DNA of 64,000 bases from Chaenocephalus aceratus (GCA_023974075.1 JAMFTG010001374.1:1-64000), one strand, 5' to 3'. Shown: positions 13,440 to 26,080, counted from the first letter of the stretch. Notes: generated from the sequence alone by a model not told the origin. Made by a program: numbers and translations.

Positions 13440-13905
13440 GCCGACTATGGGTGCCGATGGGCGGACGGTAAAGCACCGCAAAGTAGACCCCCTTTAAGTG
13501 TTGCCAGGGGCACGAGAAAAATCCTCCACTGGAGGGTGGGTGGTGCTGCTGTGAAGAAGGCCGACTATGGGTGCCGATAGGCGGACGGTAAAGCACCGCA
13601 AAGTAGACCCCCTTTAAGTGTTGCCAGGGGCACGAGAAAAATCCTCCACTTGAGGGTGGGTGGTGCTGCTGTGAAGAAGGCCGACTATGGGTGCCGATGG
13701 GCGGACGATAGAGCACCGCAAAGTAGACCCCCTTTAAGTGTTGCCAGGGGCACGAGAAAAATCCTCCATGGAGGTTGGATGCTGCTGCTGTGAAGAAGGC
13801 CGACTATGGGTGCCGATGGGCGGACGATTAAGCACCGCAAAATACACCCCCCTTTAAGATTCCCAGGGGCACGAGATTCTTGAGGGTGTGATCATCTTGG
13901 TTTAG
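13440..13905. repeat. 120-bp repeats, four copies, unit 1 right arm
   Basis: Each starts GCCGACTATGGGTGCCGATG (13440, 13560, 13680, 13799) and contains TGTTGCCAGGGGCACGAG. The same motifs occur in the left-end module in the same orientation, so the two arms share direct repeats. Confidence 0.87.
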
Positions 13906-14099
13906 TCCGTGGGGGAGTGCTTAAGTTCGGGGGCCCGGGGACCCAAGCGGCCACAGAGAGGTGCTTTTTCCCCGGGGTATTTCATGGAAGTCTGAAATAA
14001 CCTGTTTGCTCATGTCAGGGAGAGATGCTGGGGCTGCTGTGTCCGTGTTTTGGGGGTCTTGGAGCGGCCCCGAAGAGGTGGCTTTGTCGGTGTACATAT

Positions 14100-14877
14100 T
14101 GGTTAAGAAAGCCACCCTTGACGGGTCGTCAAATGTGGATGAAATGGACAGAGTCCTGTACATTTCAATCACTTTGTATGGGAGTCGTGAGGTGTGGATG
14201 AAATGGCCATATCTTCCTTAAATTCACATCAAACTTACCCATCTTTCACACACTAATTGCTGGGTAATACAGCCATGTGCACACTGCATTTAAAGTAATC
14301 TTACCCAGCTTTCAGACACTAATTCCTGGGGAAGAAAGTCACCCTGGACGGGTCATCAAATGTGATTGAAATGGACAGATTCCTGTACATTTCAATCACT
14401 TTTGATGGGAGTATTCAGGTGTGGATGAAATGACCATATCTCCCTTAAATTCACATCAAACTTACCCAGCTTTCACACACTAATTCATGGGTAATGAAGC
14501 CATGTGTACCCAGTATTTAAAGTAATCTTACCCAGCTTTCAGACACTAATTCCTGGGTAAGAAATGTGAATGAAATGGACAGATTCCTGTACATTTCAAT
14601 CACTTTTAATGGGAGTCATCAGGTGTGGATGAAATGGCCATATCTTCCTTAAATTCACATCAAACTTACCCAGCTTTCACACACTAATTCATGGGTAATG
14701 AAGCCATGTGTACCCAGTATTTAAAGTAATCTTACCCAGCTTTCAGACACTAATTCCTGGGGAAGAAAGTCACCCATGACGGGTGATCAAATGTGGATGA
14801 AATGTACAGATTCCTGTACATTTCAATCACTTTTGATGGGAGTCGTGAGGTGTGGATGAAATGGCCAGTTGAATCCG
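14100..14877. repeat. Right-arm satellite, unit 1
   Basis: These are copies of the same satellite family as the left arm, with variant half-motifs such as CACACTAATTCATGGGTAAT. Confidence 0.82.
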
Positions 14878-15051
14878 ATTTTGAGCACTCTTTTCCCCGC
14901 ATAAACTAGTCACCGTTAAACACTTATTTTGTTGATGTCTATATAACCGACTTCCCGCTATGCATTGCGGTCGGTTATATGGACCCTGGCACTAGGCAGA
15001 CCGCGGCCGGTAGTAAATGTCCAACCATTGTACCCTCTGGTCCCTAGGGTA
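14878..15051. other. Right-end module copy 1, internal
   Basis: It begins GTTGAATCCGATTTTGAGCA and ends GGTCCCTAGGGTA. It contains a hairpin ATATAACCGAC...GTCGGTTATAT (11-bp stem, 14941-14951 with 14970-14980) and the 8-bp palindrome CCCTAGGG next to the junction. Here it is followed by TGTATGGATG, left-arm sequence, instead of TGTAAGG. Confidence 0.78.
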
Positions 15052-15055
15052 TGTA

Positions 15056-17031
15056 TGGATGATTCTCGAAAAAACGGCTAAGTGCCAACGGGGGAGGGTG
15101 AAAGTCCTGTATACCCTGTGTAATCTTCCCCGACTTTCAGACACTTATTCCTGGGTAACAAAGTCACCCTGCTCGGGTCGTCAAATGTGAATGAAATGGA
15201 CAGATTCCTGTACATTTCAATCACTTTTGATGGGAGTCGTGAGGTGTGTTTTGAAAGGGCCATATCTCCCTTAAATTCACAGCAAACTTACCCATCTTTC
15301 ACACACTAACTGCTGGGTAATACAGCCATGTGTACCCTGTGTTTAAAGTAATCTTCCCCGACTTTCAGACACTTATTCCTGGGTAACAAAGTCACCCTGC
15401 TCGGGTCGTCAAATGTGGATGAAATGTACAGATTCCTGTACATTTCAATCACTTTTGATGGGAGTCGTGAGGTGTGGGATGAAATGGCCATATCTTCCTT
15501 AAATTCACATCAAACTTACCCAGCTTTCACACCTAACTCATGGGTAATACAGCCATGTGCACCATGCATTTAAAGTAATCTTCCCCGACTTTAAGACACT
15601 TATTCCTGGGTAATAAAGCCGTGTACATCTCCCTGTTTGAAAGGGCCATATCTCCCTTAAATTCACAGCAAACTTACCCATCTTTCACACACTAATTGCT
15701 GGGTAATACAGCCATGTGTACCCTGTGTTTAAAGTAATCTTCCCCAGCTTTCAGACACTAATTCCTGGGGAAGAAGTCACCCTGCTCGGGTCGTCAAATG
15801 TGGATGAAATGGACAGATTCCTGTACATTTCAATCACTTTTGATGGGAGTCGTGAGGTGTGGATGAAATGGCCATATCTTCCTTAAATTCACATCAAACT
15901 TACCCAGCTTTCACACACTAACTCATGGGTAATACAGCCATGTGCACCATGCATTTAAAGTAATCTTTCCCGACTTTAAGACACTTATTCCTGGGTAATA
16001 AAGCCGTGTACATCTCCCTGTTTGAAAGGGCCATATCTCCCTTAAATTCACAGCAAATTTACCCATCTTTCACACACTAATTGCTGGGTAATACAGCCAT
16101 GTGTACCCTGTGTTTAAAGTATTCTTCCCCAGCTTTCAGACACTAATTCCTGGGGAAGAAAGTCACCCTGCTCGGTCGTCAAATGTGGATGAAATGGACA
16201 GATTCCTGTACATTTCAATCACTTTTGATGGGAGTCGTGAGGTGTGGATGAAATGGCCATATCTTCCTTAAATTCACATCAAACTTACCCAGCTTTCACA
16301 CACTAACTCATGGGTAATACAGCCATGTGCACCATGCATTTAAAGTAATCTTTCCCGACTTTAAGACACTTATTCCTGGGTAATAAAGCCGTGTACATCT
16401 CCCTGTTTGAAAGGGCCATATCTCCCTTAAATTCACAGCAACTTACCCATCTTTCACACACTAATTGCTGGGTAATACAGCCATGTGTACCCTGTGTTTA
16501 AAGTAATCTTCCCCAGCTTTCAGACACTAATTCCTGGGGAAGAAAGTCACCCTGCTCGGGTCGTCAAATGTGGATGAAATGGACAGATTCCTGTACATTT
16601 CAATCACTTTTGATGGGAGTCGTGAGGTGTGGATGAAATGGCCATATCTTCCTTAAATTCACATCAAACTTACCCAGCTTTCACACACTAATTCATGGGT
16701 AATACAGCCATGTGCACCATGCATTTAAAGTAATCTTCCCCGACTTTAAGACACTTATTCCTGGGTAATAAAGCCGTGTACATCTCCCTGTTTGAAAGGG
16801 CCATATCTCCCTTAAATTCACAGCAAACTTACCCATCTTTCACACACTAATTGCTGGGTAATACAGCCATGTGTAACCTGTGTTTAAAGTAATCTTCCCC
16901 GACTTTCAGACACTTATTCCTGGGTAACAAAGTCACCCTGCTCGGGTCGTCAAATGGTGGATGAAATGTACAGATTCCTGTACATTTCAATCACTTTTGA
17001 TGGGAGTCGTGAGGTGTGGATGAAATGGCCA
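15056..17031. repeat. Partial YR element: left-arm satellite fused to right end, unit 1
   Basis: Starts with GGATGATTCTCG and the AAAACGGCTAAGTGCCAACG motif, as in the left arm from 7283, then about 1.9 kb of satellite leading directly to a second right-end module. The gene and all internal repeats are missing. It looks like an internally deleted copy. Confidence 0.7.
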
Positions 17032-17214
17032 GTTGAATCCGATTTTGAGCACTCTTTTCCCCGCATAAACTAGTCACCGTTAAACACTTATTTTGTTGAT
17101 GTCTATATAACCGACTTCCCGCTATGCATTGCGGTCGGTTATATGGACCCTGGCACTAGGCAGACCGCGGCCGGTAGTAATGTCCAACCATTGTACCCTC
17201 TGGTCCCTAGGGTA
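17032..17214. other. Right-end module copy 2, true end of unit 1
   Basis: Same module with the hairpin at 17105-17115 and 17134-17144, followed by the TGTAAGG junction. Confidence 0.8.
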
Positions 17215-17221
17215 TGTAAGG
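17215..17221. other. Unit-to-unit attachment junction
   Basis: TGTAAGG joins the right end of unit 1 (CCCTAGGGTA) directly to the left end of unit 2 (CAAATGTCAG). This represents the sequence expected at the closed joint of a circular form. Confidence 0.78.
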
Positions 17222-17680
17222 CAAATGTCAGCCTTAGAGACGGAGGTACCGTGGAACTTGCCCTTCAGAATGTACGCATGTCCGCTCAATGGAAATGCGA
17301 TGTCAACCTCCGATGTCAAGTACCTTCAGCGACTGGACCGACTATGGGTGCCGATGGCGGACGATAAAGCACCGCAAAATACACCCCCTTCAAGTGTTGC
17401 CAGGGGCACGAGAATACCCTCCATGGAGGGTGGGTGCTGCTGCTGTGAAAGAGGCCGACTATGGGTGCCGATGAGCGGACGATAAAGAACCACAAAATAC
17501 ACCTCTTTTCTGACTCACCAGGGGCATTAAGTTCTGGAGGGTGTGAACATCTGGGTTTAGTCCGTTGGGGAGTGCTTAATTCCGGGGTTCGGGGGTCTCA
17601 TGTTATGGAAGTATGGATGATTCTCGAAAAACGGCTAAGTGCCAACGGGGGAGGGTGAAAGTCCTGTATACCCTGAGTAA
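17222..17680. other. Left-end module, unit 2
   Basis: This is near-identical to the unit 1 left end, starting CAAATGTCAGCCTTAG at 17222, with a few single-base differences. Confidence 0.65.
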
Positions 17681-19816
17681 TCGTCCCCCGGCTTTCAGAC
17701 ACTTATTCCTGGGTAACAAAGTCACCCTGCTCGGTCGTCAAATGTGAATGAAATGGACAGATTCCTGTACATTTCAATCACTTTTGATGGGAGTCGTGAG
17801 GTGTGTTTGAAAGGGCCATATCTTCCTTAAATTCACATCAATCATACCCAGCTTTCACACACTAATTGTTGGGTAATAAAGCCATGTGTACCCTGCATTT
17901 AAAGTAATCTTACCCAGCTTTCAGACACTAATTCCAGGGTAACAAAGTCACCCTGGACCGGTCATCAAATGTGATTGAAATTGACAGATTCCTGTACATT
18001 TCATGCATTTTTATGGGAGTCATCAGGTGTGGATGAAATGGCCATATCTTGCTTAAATTCACATCAAACTTACCCAGCTGTCACACACTAATTGCTGGGT
18101 AATAGAGCCATGTGTACCCTGCATTTAAAGTAATCTTACCCAGCTTTCAGACACTAATTCCTGGGTAACAAAGTCACCCTGGACCGGTCATCAAATGTGA
18201 TTGAAATGGACAGATTCCTGTACATTTCATGCATTTTTAATGGGAGTCATCAGGTGTGGATGAAATGGCCATATCTTGCTTAAATTCACATCAAACTTAC
18301 CCAGCTTTCACACACTAATTGCTGGGTAATAGAGCCATGTGTACCTGCATTTAAAGTAATCTTACCCAGCTTTCAGACACTAATTCCTGGGTAACAAAGT
18401 CACCCTGGACCGGTCATCAAATGTGATTGAAATGGACAGATTCCTGTACATTTCATGCATTTTTAATGGGAGTCATCAGGTGTGGATGAAATGGCCATAT
18501 CTTGCTTAAATTCACATCAAACTTACCCAGCTGTCACACACTAATTGCTGGGTAATAGAGCCATGTGTACCCTGCATTTAAAGTAATCTTACCCAGCTTT
18601 CAGACACTAATTCCTGGGTAACAAAGTCACCCTGGAACCGGTCATCAAATGTGATTGAAATGGACAGATTCCTGTACATTTCATGCATTTTTAATGGGAG
18701 TCATCAGGTGTGGATGAAATGGCCATATCTTGCTTAAATTCACATCAAACTTACCCAGCTTTCACACACTAATTGCTGGGTAATAGAGCCATGTGTACCC
18801 TGCATTTAAAGTAATCTTACCCAGCTTTCAGACACTAATTCCTGGGTAACAAGTCACCCTGGACCGGTCATCAAATGTGATTGAAATGGACAGATTCCTG
18901 TACATTTCATGCATTTTTAATGGGAGTCATCAGGTGTGGATGAAATGGCCATATCTTGCTTAAATTCACATCAAACTTACCCAGCTTTCACACACTAATT
19001 GCTGGGTAATAGAGCCATGTGTACCCTGCATTTAAAGTAATCTTACCCAGCTTTCAGACACTAATTCCTGGGTAACAAAGTCACCCTGGACCGGTCATCA
19101 AATGTGATTGAAATGGACAGATTCCTGTACATTTCATGCATTTTTAATGGGAGTCATCAGGTGTGGATGAAATGGCCATATCTTGCTTAAATTCACATCA
19201 AACTTACCCAGCTTTCACACACTAATTGCTGGTAATAGAGCCATGTGTACCCTGCATTTAAAGTAATCTTACCCAGCTTTCAGACACTAATTCCTGGGTA
19301 ACAAAGTCACCCTGGACCGGTCATCAAATGTGATTGAAATGGACAGATTCCTGTACATTTCATGCATTTTTAATGGGAGTCATCAGGTGTGGATGAAATG
19401 GCCATATCTTGCTTAAATTCACATCAAACTTACCCAGCTTTCACACACTAATTGCTGGGTAATAGAGCCATGTGTACCCTGCATTTAAAGTAATCTTACC
19501 CAGCTTTCAGACACTAATTCCTGGGTAACAAAGTCACCCTGGACCGGTCATCAAATGTGATTGAAATGGACAGATTCCTGTACATTTCATGCATTTTTAA
19601 TGGGGTCGTCGAATGTGGATGAAATGGACATATTCCTGTACATTTCATGCATTTTTAATGGACATATTCCTGTACATTTCATGCATTTTTAATGTGGTCG
19701 TCGAATGTGATTGAAATGGACAGATTCCTGTACATTTCATGCATTTTTAATGGGGTCATCGAATGTGATTGAAATGGACAGATTCCTGTACATTTCATGC
19801 ATTTTTAATGGGAGTC
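17681..19816. repeat. 236-bp satellite array, unit 2 left arm
   Basis: Same family as 7346-8530 but roughly 1 kb longer, with about four more copies. Several single-base gaps lie in homopolymers. Confidence 0.88.
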
Positions 19817-20290
19817 GTCAGTATATGGAGCTTAACCCATAATTCCCGGAGGTTCCAGGCCGAATTTGGAAGCTCATAGGCGGCCTGCCATGCGTCCCCA
19901 CCCGTGGAAAGCAAAAAAAAGTAAAGAAAACGGTCAATTATATGTTAAAATAATCAAAAATGAAGTTTTTGAAAATTCTGTAAAAACGGGGGAGGGGGTC
20001 AGGTCTTCGGCGCTTCGGGACGAAGCCCCGGAGACTTTTCCACTCCCCCGTTGCAATTTACAACGGGAGGGGAAACCAGAGCTCCCCTCCTCCGTCCAAA
20101 AAATTCATTCATCTTTTCCAAGCTACCATCTGCACGAAATCGGAAACCCGGTTTTTGAGAGCACTTAGAAAAAAACGAGCTATTTTCACATGATGGGGAA
20201 ATCATGGAGGAATGTATCCGCCTCAGGAGCACTTTGGATCGGATGAAATTGTTGCCAAGAGGACCCCCAATCCTGGTTCTCACAAAACTT
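19817..20290. other. Non-repetitive spacer, unit 2
   Basis: Counterpart of 8531-9024, with a short internal deletion near 19986 that removes the GGCTAAGTGCCAA motif. No gene is recognised. Confidence 0.4.
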
Positions 20291-20299
20291 TAAGTTTTC

Positions 20300-20702
20300 A
20301 AACTGGTGTCTGGAGGAATGCAAGGGGAGTTGTCAGGGGACTCTACCCGCCTCAAGGGGCACTATTTTGGGATACATTTTATCCATTTTCACCCTTTTTT
20401 ATGGTTCTTTCCAAAAAGTTAACTTATACTTTTTCTGACTCTGGAGGAAGGTAGGGGAGTTGTCAGGGGACTCTACCCGCCTTATGGAACACTATTTTGG
20501 GATACATTTTATCCATTTTCACCCTTTTCTATGGTTCTTCCAAAAAGTTAACTTATACTTTTTCTGACTCTGGAGGAAGGTAGGGGAGTTGTCAGGGGAC
20601 TCTACCCGCCTTATGGAACACTATTTTCGGATACAATTTATCCATTTTCACCCTTTTCTATGGTTCTTCCAAAAAGTTAACTTATACTTTTTCTGACTCT
20701 GG
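20300..20702. repeat. 129-bp repeats, three copies, unit 2
   Basis: Same unit as 9025-9552, with one copy fewer. Confidence 0.85.
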
Positions 20703-21915
20703 CCAGCAGATGAAAACACCCGCCTCTCCACCCCTTCCGAGGGACGAGGGAACCGTGCGGGGGTCTGCTGGAGGCTACTGCCGGGTGCTCCGTCCTGCGC
20801 CTCACCGGGACCCTGACTCCAGCGCGGTGTGGCGGCCTCGCCCTGGCCGTCCACCCTCTGGGTACCTGACTCCCCTGCCTCCTCCGGGAGCAGGTGAGAG
20901 GGGTTCAATGCCTCCCCGGAGGATGCTGTTACCCCGGCAACCCGCCAGCAGATGGAAACACCCCGCCTCTCCACCTCTTCCGAGGGAACCGCGCGGGGGT
21001 CTGCTGGAGGCTACTGCCGGGTGCTCCGTCCTGCGCCTCACCGGGACCCTGACTCCAGCGCGGTGTGGCGGCCTCGCCCTGGCCGTCCACCGTGCGCCCT
21101 CTGGGTACCTGACTCCCCTGACTCCCCTGCCTCCTCCGGGAGCAGGTGAGAGGGGTTCAATGCCTCCCCGGAGGATGCTGTTACCCCGGCAACCCGCCAG
21201 CAGATGGAAACACCCGCCTCTCCACCTCTTCCGAGGGAACCGCGCGGGGGTCTGCTGGAGGCTACTGCCGGGTGCTCCGTCCTGCGCCTCACCGGGACCC
21301 TGACTCCAGCGCGGTGTGGCGGCCTCGCCCTGGCCGTCCACCGTGCGCCCTCTGGGTACCTGACTCCCCTGACTCCCCTGCCTCCTCTGGGAGCAGGTGA
21401 GAGGGGTTCAATGCCTCCCCGGAGGATGCTGTTACCCCGGCAACCCGCCAGCAGATGGAAACACCCGCCTCTCCACCTCTTCCGAGGGAACCGCGCGGGG
21501 GTCTGCTGGAGGCTACTGCCGGGTGCTCCGTCCTGCGCCTCACCGGGACCCTGACTCCAGCGCGGTGTGGCGGCCTCGCCCTGGCCGTCCACCGTGCGCC
21601 CTCTGGGTACCTGACTCCCCTGACTCCCCTGCCTCCTCCGGGAGCAGGTGAGAGGGGGTTCAATGCCTCCCCGGAGGATGCTGTTACCCCGGCAACCCGC
21701 CAGCAGATGGAAACACCCGCCTCTCCACCTCTTCCGAGGGAACCGCGCGGGGGTCTGCTGGAGGCTACTGCCGAGTGCTCCGTCCTGCGCCTCACCGGGA
21801 CCCTGACTCCAGCGCGGTGTGGCGGCCTCGCCCTGGCCGTCCACCGTGCGCCCTCTGGGTACCTGACTCCCCTGACTCCCCTGCCTCCTCCGGGAGCAGG
21901 TGAGAGGGGTTCAAT
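20703..21915. repeat. 251-bp GC-rich repeats, five copies, unit 2
   Basis: Copies start at 20703, 20945, 21196, 21447 and 21699. The first is shortened. X-boxes are present in the first four. Confidence 0.85.
20928..21696. promoter_or_regulatory. Four RFX X-box palindromes, unit 2
   Basis: GTTACCCCGGCAAC at 20928-20941, 21180-21193, 21431-21444 and 21683-21696, all perfect matches to the X-box consensus. Confidence 0.6.
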
Positions 21916-22198
21916 GCCTCCGTCCCCCTGGGGGACGGATCGCCCGGAGGGTACTGTTATCCCCACGTTGTCGTACCCGAAACTGTCGGGTATCCTTTGG
22001 GAGAACCAGACTCTGGAGGAACGTGAGGGGAGATTACAGGGATCTCTGCCCGCCTAACGAGTGCCTAAATGGGACACCGCACCATGATGCAAATGAAAAC
22101 AAACACCGGTTTGAAAATAAGCTGAGTGCATCTTTCGTGAGTCTTTTCACGCTTCCTTCTTTTTACCCACGATTCTGGTGACATTTCCCGGTACCGAA

Positions 22199-24570
22199 AT
22201 GCTCAAGAATACAGGTCGGATGGCGGTCCGTTGTCCGATCTGTAATAGTTCCTACCGTGCCCTGAGCAAGCACCTGCAGAGGCGCCATGGTGTGCGTAAC
22301 TTGGTTGAAAGAAAAATTCTGCTGTTGTTGGCCAACGGACGGACCAACATTAGGCTCCATCCCTGTACCATTCTGGGATGCGAGTACCGGGCACAAGGCT
22401 GGATCGCCACTTGGCCAGAGACCATGTTGAGCTGGCCCGGGAGGAACTACATGCGGTTCGAAATAAACTGAAAATGACAGTGGCCAAGAAGGAGTTTTAT
22501 GAACTCCGAATGACAAACCCACCATAGAAATGATTACCGCTTGGGCTGTTGACATGGTGGGCAGACGACGATATACTGTCACAAACCTCCACCCTTGTCC
22601 CCGGTGAATGAATGTGACAACCCGGACTGCAAAGAATGGAGGCTGGAGGCAAACGCAGTGAGGGCTCAGCGGGACATATATGCTGCTGAGGTGAAATCCC
22701 TGCGCTGCAAGTTGCAGCAGAGGATAAAGCACAAGCGACAGAGGATGGATCAGCGGGCCGGGGACATGCCCGCGTTCGATGGGGAGGAATGAGAGCGGGT
22801 CATTCTGAAGAAACGACCCCGAACAGAGTCGACACCAACGAGGCTGTCCAAGTCGAAAGGTCCCTCCTGCAGCAAGTCTCCCATTCCCGCCTGCAGCGAG
22901 TCCCCCACTGGCTCTCACACACATTCATCCAGCTCCTCAGAGCCTGCATCCATGCATACCGAGGCCTCGTCAACCTCCCCTCCCATCCATTCCCCCTGGT
23001 TCGGGGCAGGGGCCGGGAAATATAATGCGGGACCTCACATTCCCACGGGTCATGGTAAGTTGTGTTGGCTATGTGACACATGCAGTTTCTGTAACACACG
23101 ATGTGTTGTCATTAAAGTACTGTTTTATATTTCACAGAGGAGTATCTTCAAGGATACCGGGAGCATTATGCAGGTATCGACCCACCAGTGAGGCTCCAGG
23201 AAACACAGTTTCCAAACTGAGCAGAGTGAAGTCGTTCTAAGTTTCATGGCTCACGGGTTCAATCGCCTTGTCTGACTGGCTCTTTTGAGGGATCTCAAGA
23301 GGATACGTGGGTGGTCCCGGAGCCTGATGAAGTCAGCCTTCAGGTCACGACCTCCGACTTCTACATCAAGAATATATCACACTTTCTCAAGTACATGGCC
23401 GACACACCATGCAAGGGGAGCAGGCTCAGCCAAACCGACATGATTTTAATCAAACGGGAAGTAGTTGCCATCTTGAAGTCCCTGAAGAGAGAAAGTACTT
23501 ATCCACCAGATGCAAGTGAAGCGTGACAAGATGGAAGGTCTGCCGAGCCACAACGACCTAATGACATGCTTGACTTCGACCACCACTCGCATCCCTCAGC
23601 TCCTGGATGTGATGGCCAGCAATCCGACTACCGCAACCCGGACCCTGCTCTATGGGTATATGACTCTTCATTGGAGCTGCATTTACGGCCATCGTCCGGG
23701 GGTCTACTCCAACATGACCAACGCCGAGGTCCGAAAGGCGGATACAACTGGCACTGCCTTCGGCTACCTGGTTCATGTGAGTGCTATTAATCAATGCATT
23801 TATTCTGGCAGTTATATGCATGATTGACATTGTATTGACACTCTCTAACTCTGTCATAACAGGTAAGCAACCACAAGACGGCCAACGCGTTCGGGGAAGC
23901 GCAGCTGTACCTCACCGTAGAAGAATTTGGATGGATGAAGAGGTGGCTGGAAATCAAGGGTACGCTGACCTGCACCCAGAGCCGTTACTTTCTATACACA
24001 GAGGGGAAGAACCCGTTCAGGAAGCTTGCCTACTCCCTGAGGTTGGCATGGGCTGATGTGGGGCTCCACGGTCCCATTAACTTCACCGACCTCCGCACAG
24101 TCCACGCCGATAATGCGAAGAGGTTTCAAGACAAAGGCAACCGCCAACGAGTGAGTGATTTCATGTGTCACAACACTGCAACTGCGGACAAATTTTACGC
24201 GAATAATCCTTCTTTGAAGGAGGCTGCGGACATTCGGTTGCTCTTCACAGAGTCACTGCAAGCAGCGGCGGCGGCATCGACAGCAGTAGCAGCGGGAAAT
24301 GAAGACACTTTTGCGGGTATTGACATCGACAGTGACATCTCTGGAGAGGAGCACAGCCCGGCTCCCTACCAAGACTCCCTACCAAGACATGTCAACGCTT
24401 GGCGAGCGACGAGGGACCAGTCACTGGCCGAACACAGCCCCTCAGACATGGGTGAAGAGAGGGTGCCATACTCTGCCCCAACTTCACCCACTTTTGCCAG
24501 TGATCAACTTGTAAATATGCAGTGTGTTGTTGTAATCAGTCCCCTTGTAAATACTTTATATCCTGTGTGA
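22199..24570 (+). pseudogene. Tyrosine recombinase gene of unit 2, frame broken as assembled
   Basis: Homologous throughout to the unit 1 gene. Relative to it there are one-base changes in short homopolymers near 22390, 22521, 22559, 22584, 23001, 23018, 23055, 23201, 23236, 23270, 23285, 23333 and 23490, and a CGA to TGA stop at 22789-22791. From about 23510 the frame is clean through the catalytic Arg, Lys, Arg and Tyr motifs, and His is kept in MCHNTATADKFY. The C-terminal tail of about 70 residues is intact, ending at 24570. The concentration of changes in homopolymers suggests sequencing error as an alternative to decay. Confidence 0.8.
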
Positions 24571-24599
24571 ATGTATTTATTACTGTCAATATTACTGTA

Positions 24600-24605
24600 A
24601 ATAAA
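24600..24605 (+). terminator. Poly(A) signal, unit 2 YR gene
   Basis: AATAAA lies 30 bases after the unit 2 stop codon, in the same context as 13219-13224. Confidence 0.75.
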
Positions 24606-24820
24606 GTTTGTTAAAATTACTAAGTCTTCTGTTTTTAAAGCCCACTATGGGTTTTTTTCCTTTAAGATCTCCAGGGGCACGATATTCTGGTTCTGGTGGT
24701 AGCATGGAGGTGTTTAGTCCGAGTGAGGAGTGCTCAAGTGTGGGATGATTTGTAAGGTAGAAGAGGGTAAAAAAAGTTAAAGTGTGAACCTCCAGCAGGG
24801 CAGGTGGTGCTGTGAAGAAG

Positions 24821-25020
24821 GCCGACTATGGGTGCCGATGGGCGGACGGTAAAGCACCGCAAAGTAGACCCCCTTTAAGTGTTGCCAGGGGCACGAGAAA
24901 AATCCTCCATGGAGGGTGGGTGGTGCTGCTGTGAAGAAGGCCGACTATGGGTGCCGATGGGCGGACGATAAGCACCGCAAAATACACCCCCCTTTAAGAT
25001 TCCCAGGGGCACGAGATTCT
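24821..25020. repeat. 120-bp repeats, two copies, unit 2
   Basis: Starts GCCGACTATGGGTGCCGATG at 24821 and 24940; two copies fewer than unit 1. Followed by a segment (about 25080-25320) with a near duplication absent from unit 1. Confidence 0.83.
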
Positions 25021-25329
25021 TGAGGGTGTGATCATCTTGGTTTAGTCCGTGGGGGAGTGCTTAAGTTCGGGGGCCCGGGGACCCAAGGTGCGCGAGGTTC
25101 TGGAAGTACTTATGTCAGGGAGAGATCCTGGAGCTCCTTAGTCCGTGTTTTGGGGGTCTTGGAGCGGCCACAGAGAGGTGCTTTTCCCCGGGGTATTTCA
25201 TGGAAGTCTGAAATAACCTGTTTGCTCATGTCAGGGAGAGATGCTGGGGCTGCTGCGTCCGTGTTTTGGGGGTCTTGGAGCGGCCCCGAAGAGGTGGCTT
25301 TGTCGGTGTACAATATTGGTTAAGAAAGC

Positions 25330-26080
25330 CACCCTTGACGGGTCGTCAAATGTGGATGAAATGGACAGAGTCCTGTACATTTCAATCACTTGTGTATGGG
25401 AGTCGTGAGGTGTGGATGAAATGGCCATATCTTCCTTAAATTCACATCAAACTTACCCATCTTTCACACACTAATTGCTGGGTAACAGCCATGTGCACAC
25501 TGCATTTAAAGTAATCTTACCCAGCTTTCAGACACTAATTCCTGGGGAAGAAAGTCACCCTGGACGGGTCATCAAATGTGATTGAAATGGACAGATTCCT
25601 GTACATTTCAATCACTTTTGATGGGAGTATTCAGGTGTGGATGAAATGACCATATCCCTTAAATTCACATCAAACTTACCCAGCTTTCACACACTAATTC
25701 ATGGGTAATGAAGCCATGTGTACCCAGTATTTAAAGTAATCTTACCCAGCTTTCAGACACTAATTCCTGGGTAAGAAATGTGAATGAAATGGACAGATTC
25801 CTGTACATTTCAATCACTTTTAATGGGAGTCATCAGGTGTGGATGAAATGGCCATATCTACCTTAAATTCACATCAAACTTACCCAGCTTTCACACACTA
25901 ATTCATGGGTAATGAAGCCATGTGTACCCAGTATTTAAAGTAATCTTACCCAGCTTTCAGACACTAATTCCTGGGAAGAAAGTCACCCATGACGGGTCAT
26001 CAAATGTGGATGAAATGTACAGATTCCTGTACATTTCAATCACTTTTAATGGGAGTCGTGAGGTGTGGATGAAATGGCCA
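25330..26080. repeat. Right-arm satellite, unit 2
   Basis: Counterpart of 14100-14877. Confidence 0.8.

Larger units (their letters stand above)
6884..17221 (+). mobile_element. YR element unit 1
   Basis: The order is: junction site; left-end module (6891-7345); 236-bp satellite (7346-8530); spacer (8531-9024); 129-bp repeats (9025-9552); 251-bp GC-rich X-box repeats (9553-10530); YR gene (10814-12954); 120-bp repeats (13440-13905); satellite (14100-14877); right-end module (14878-15051); then a partial second element made of left-arm satellite and another right-end module (15056-17214). The gene's coding frame is nearly intact. Confidence 0.82.

Noticed and set aside
9528..21966. Pro/Arg-rich frames of 140-270 codons across the 251-bp repeats
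   Set aside because: Open on both strands, formed by GC-rich tandem repeats, and not conserved in frame between copies. Only the downstream recombinase frame has protein motifs.
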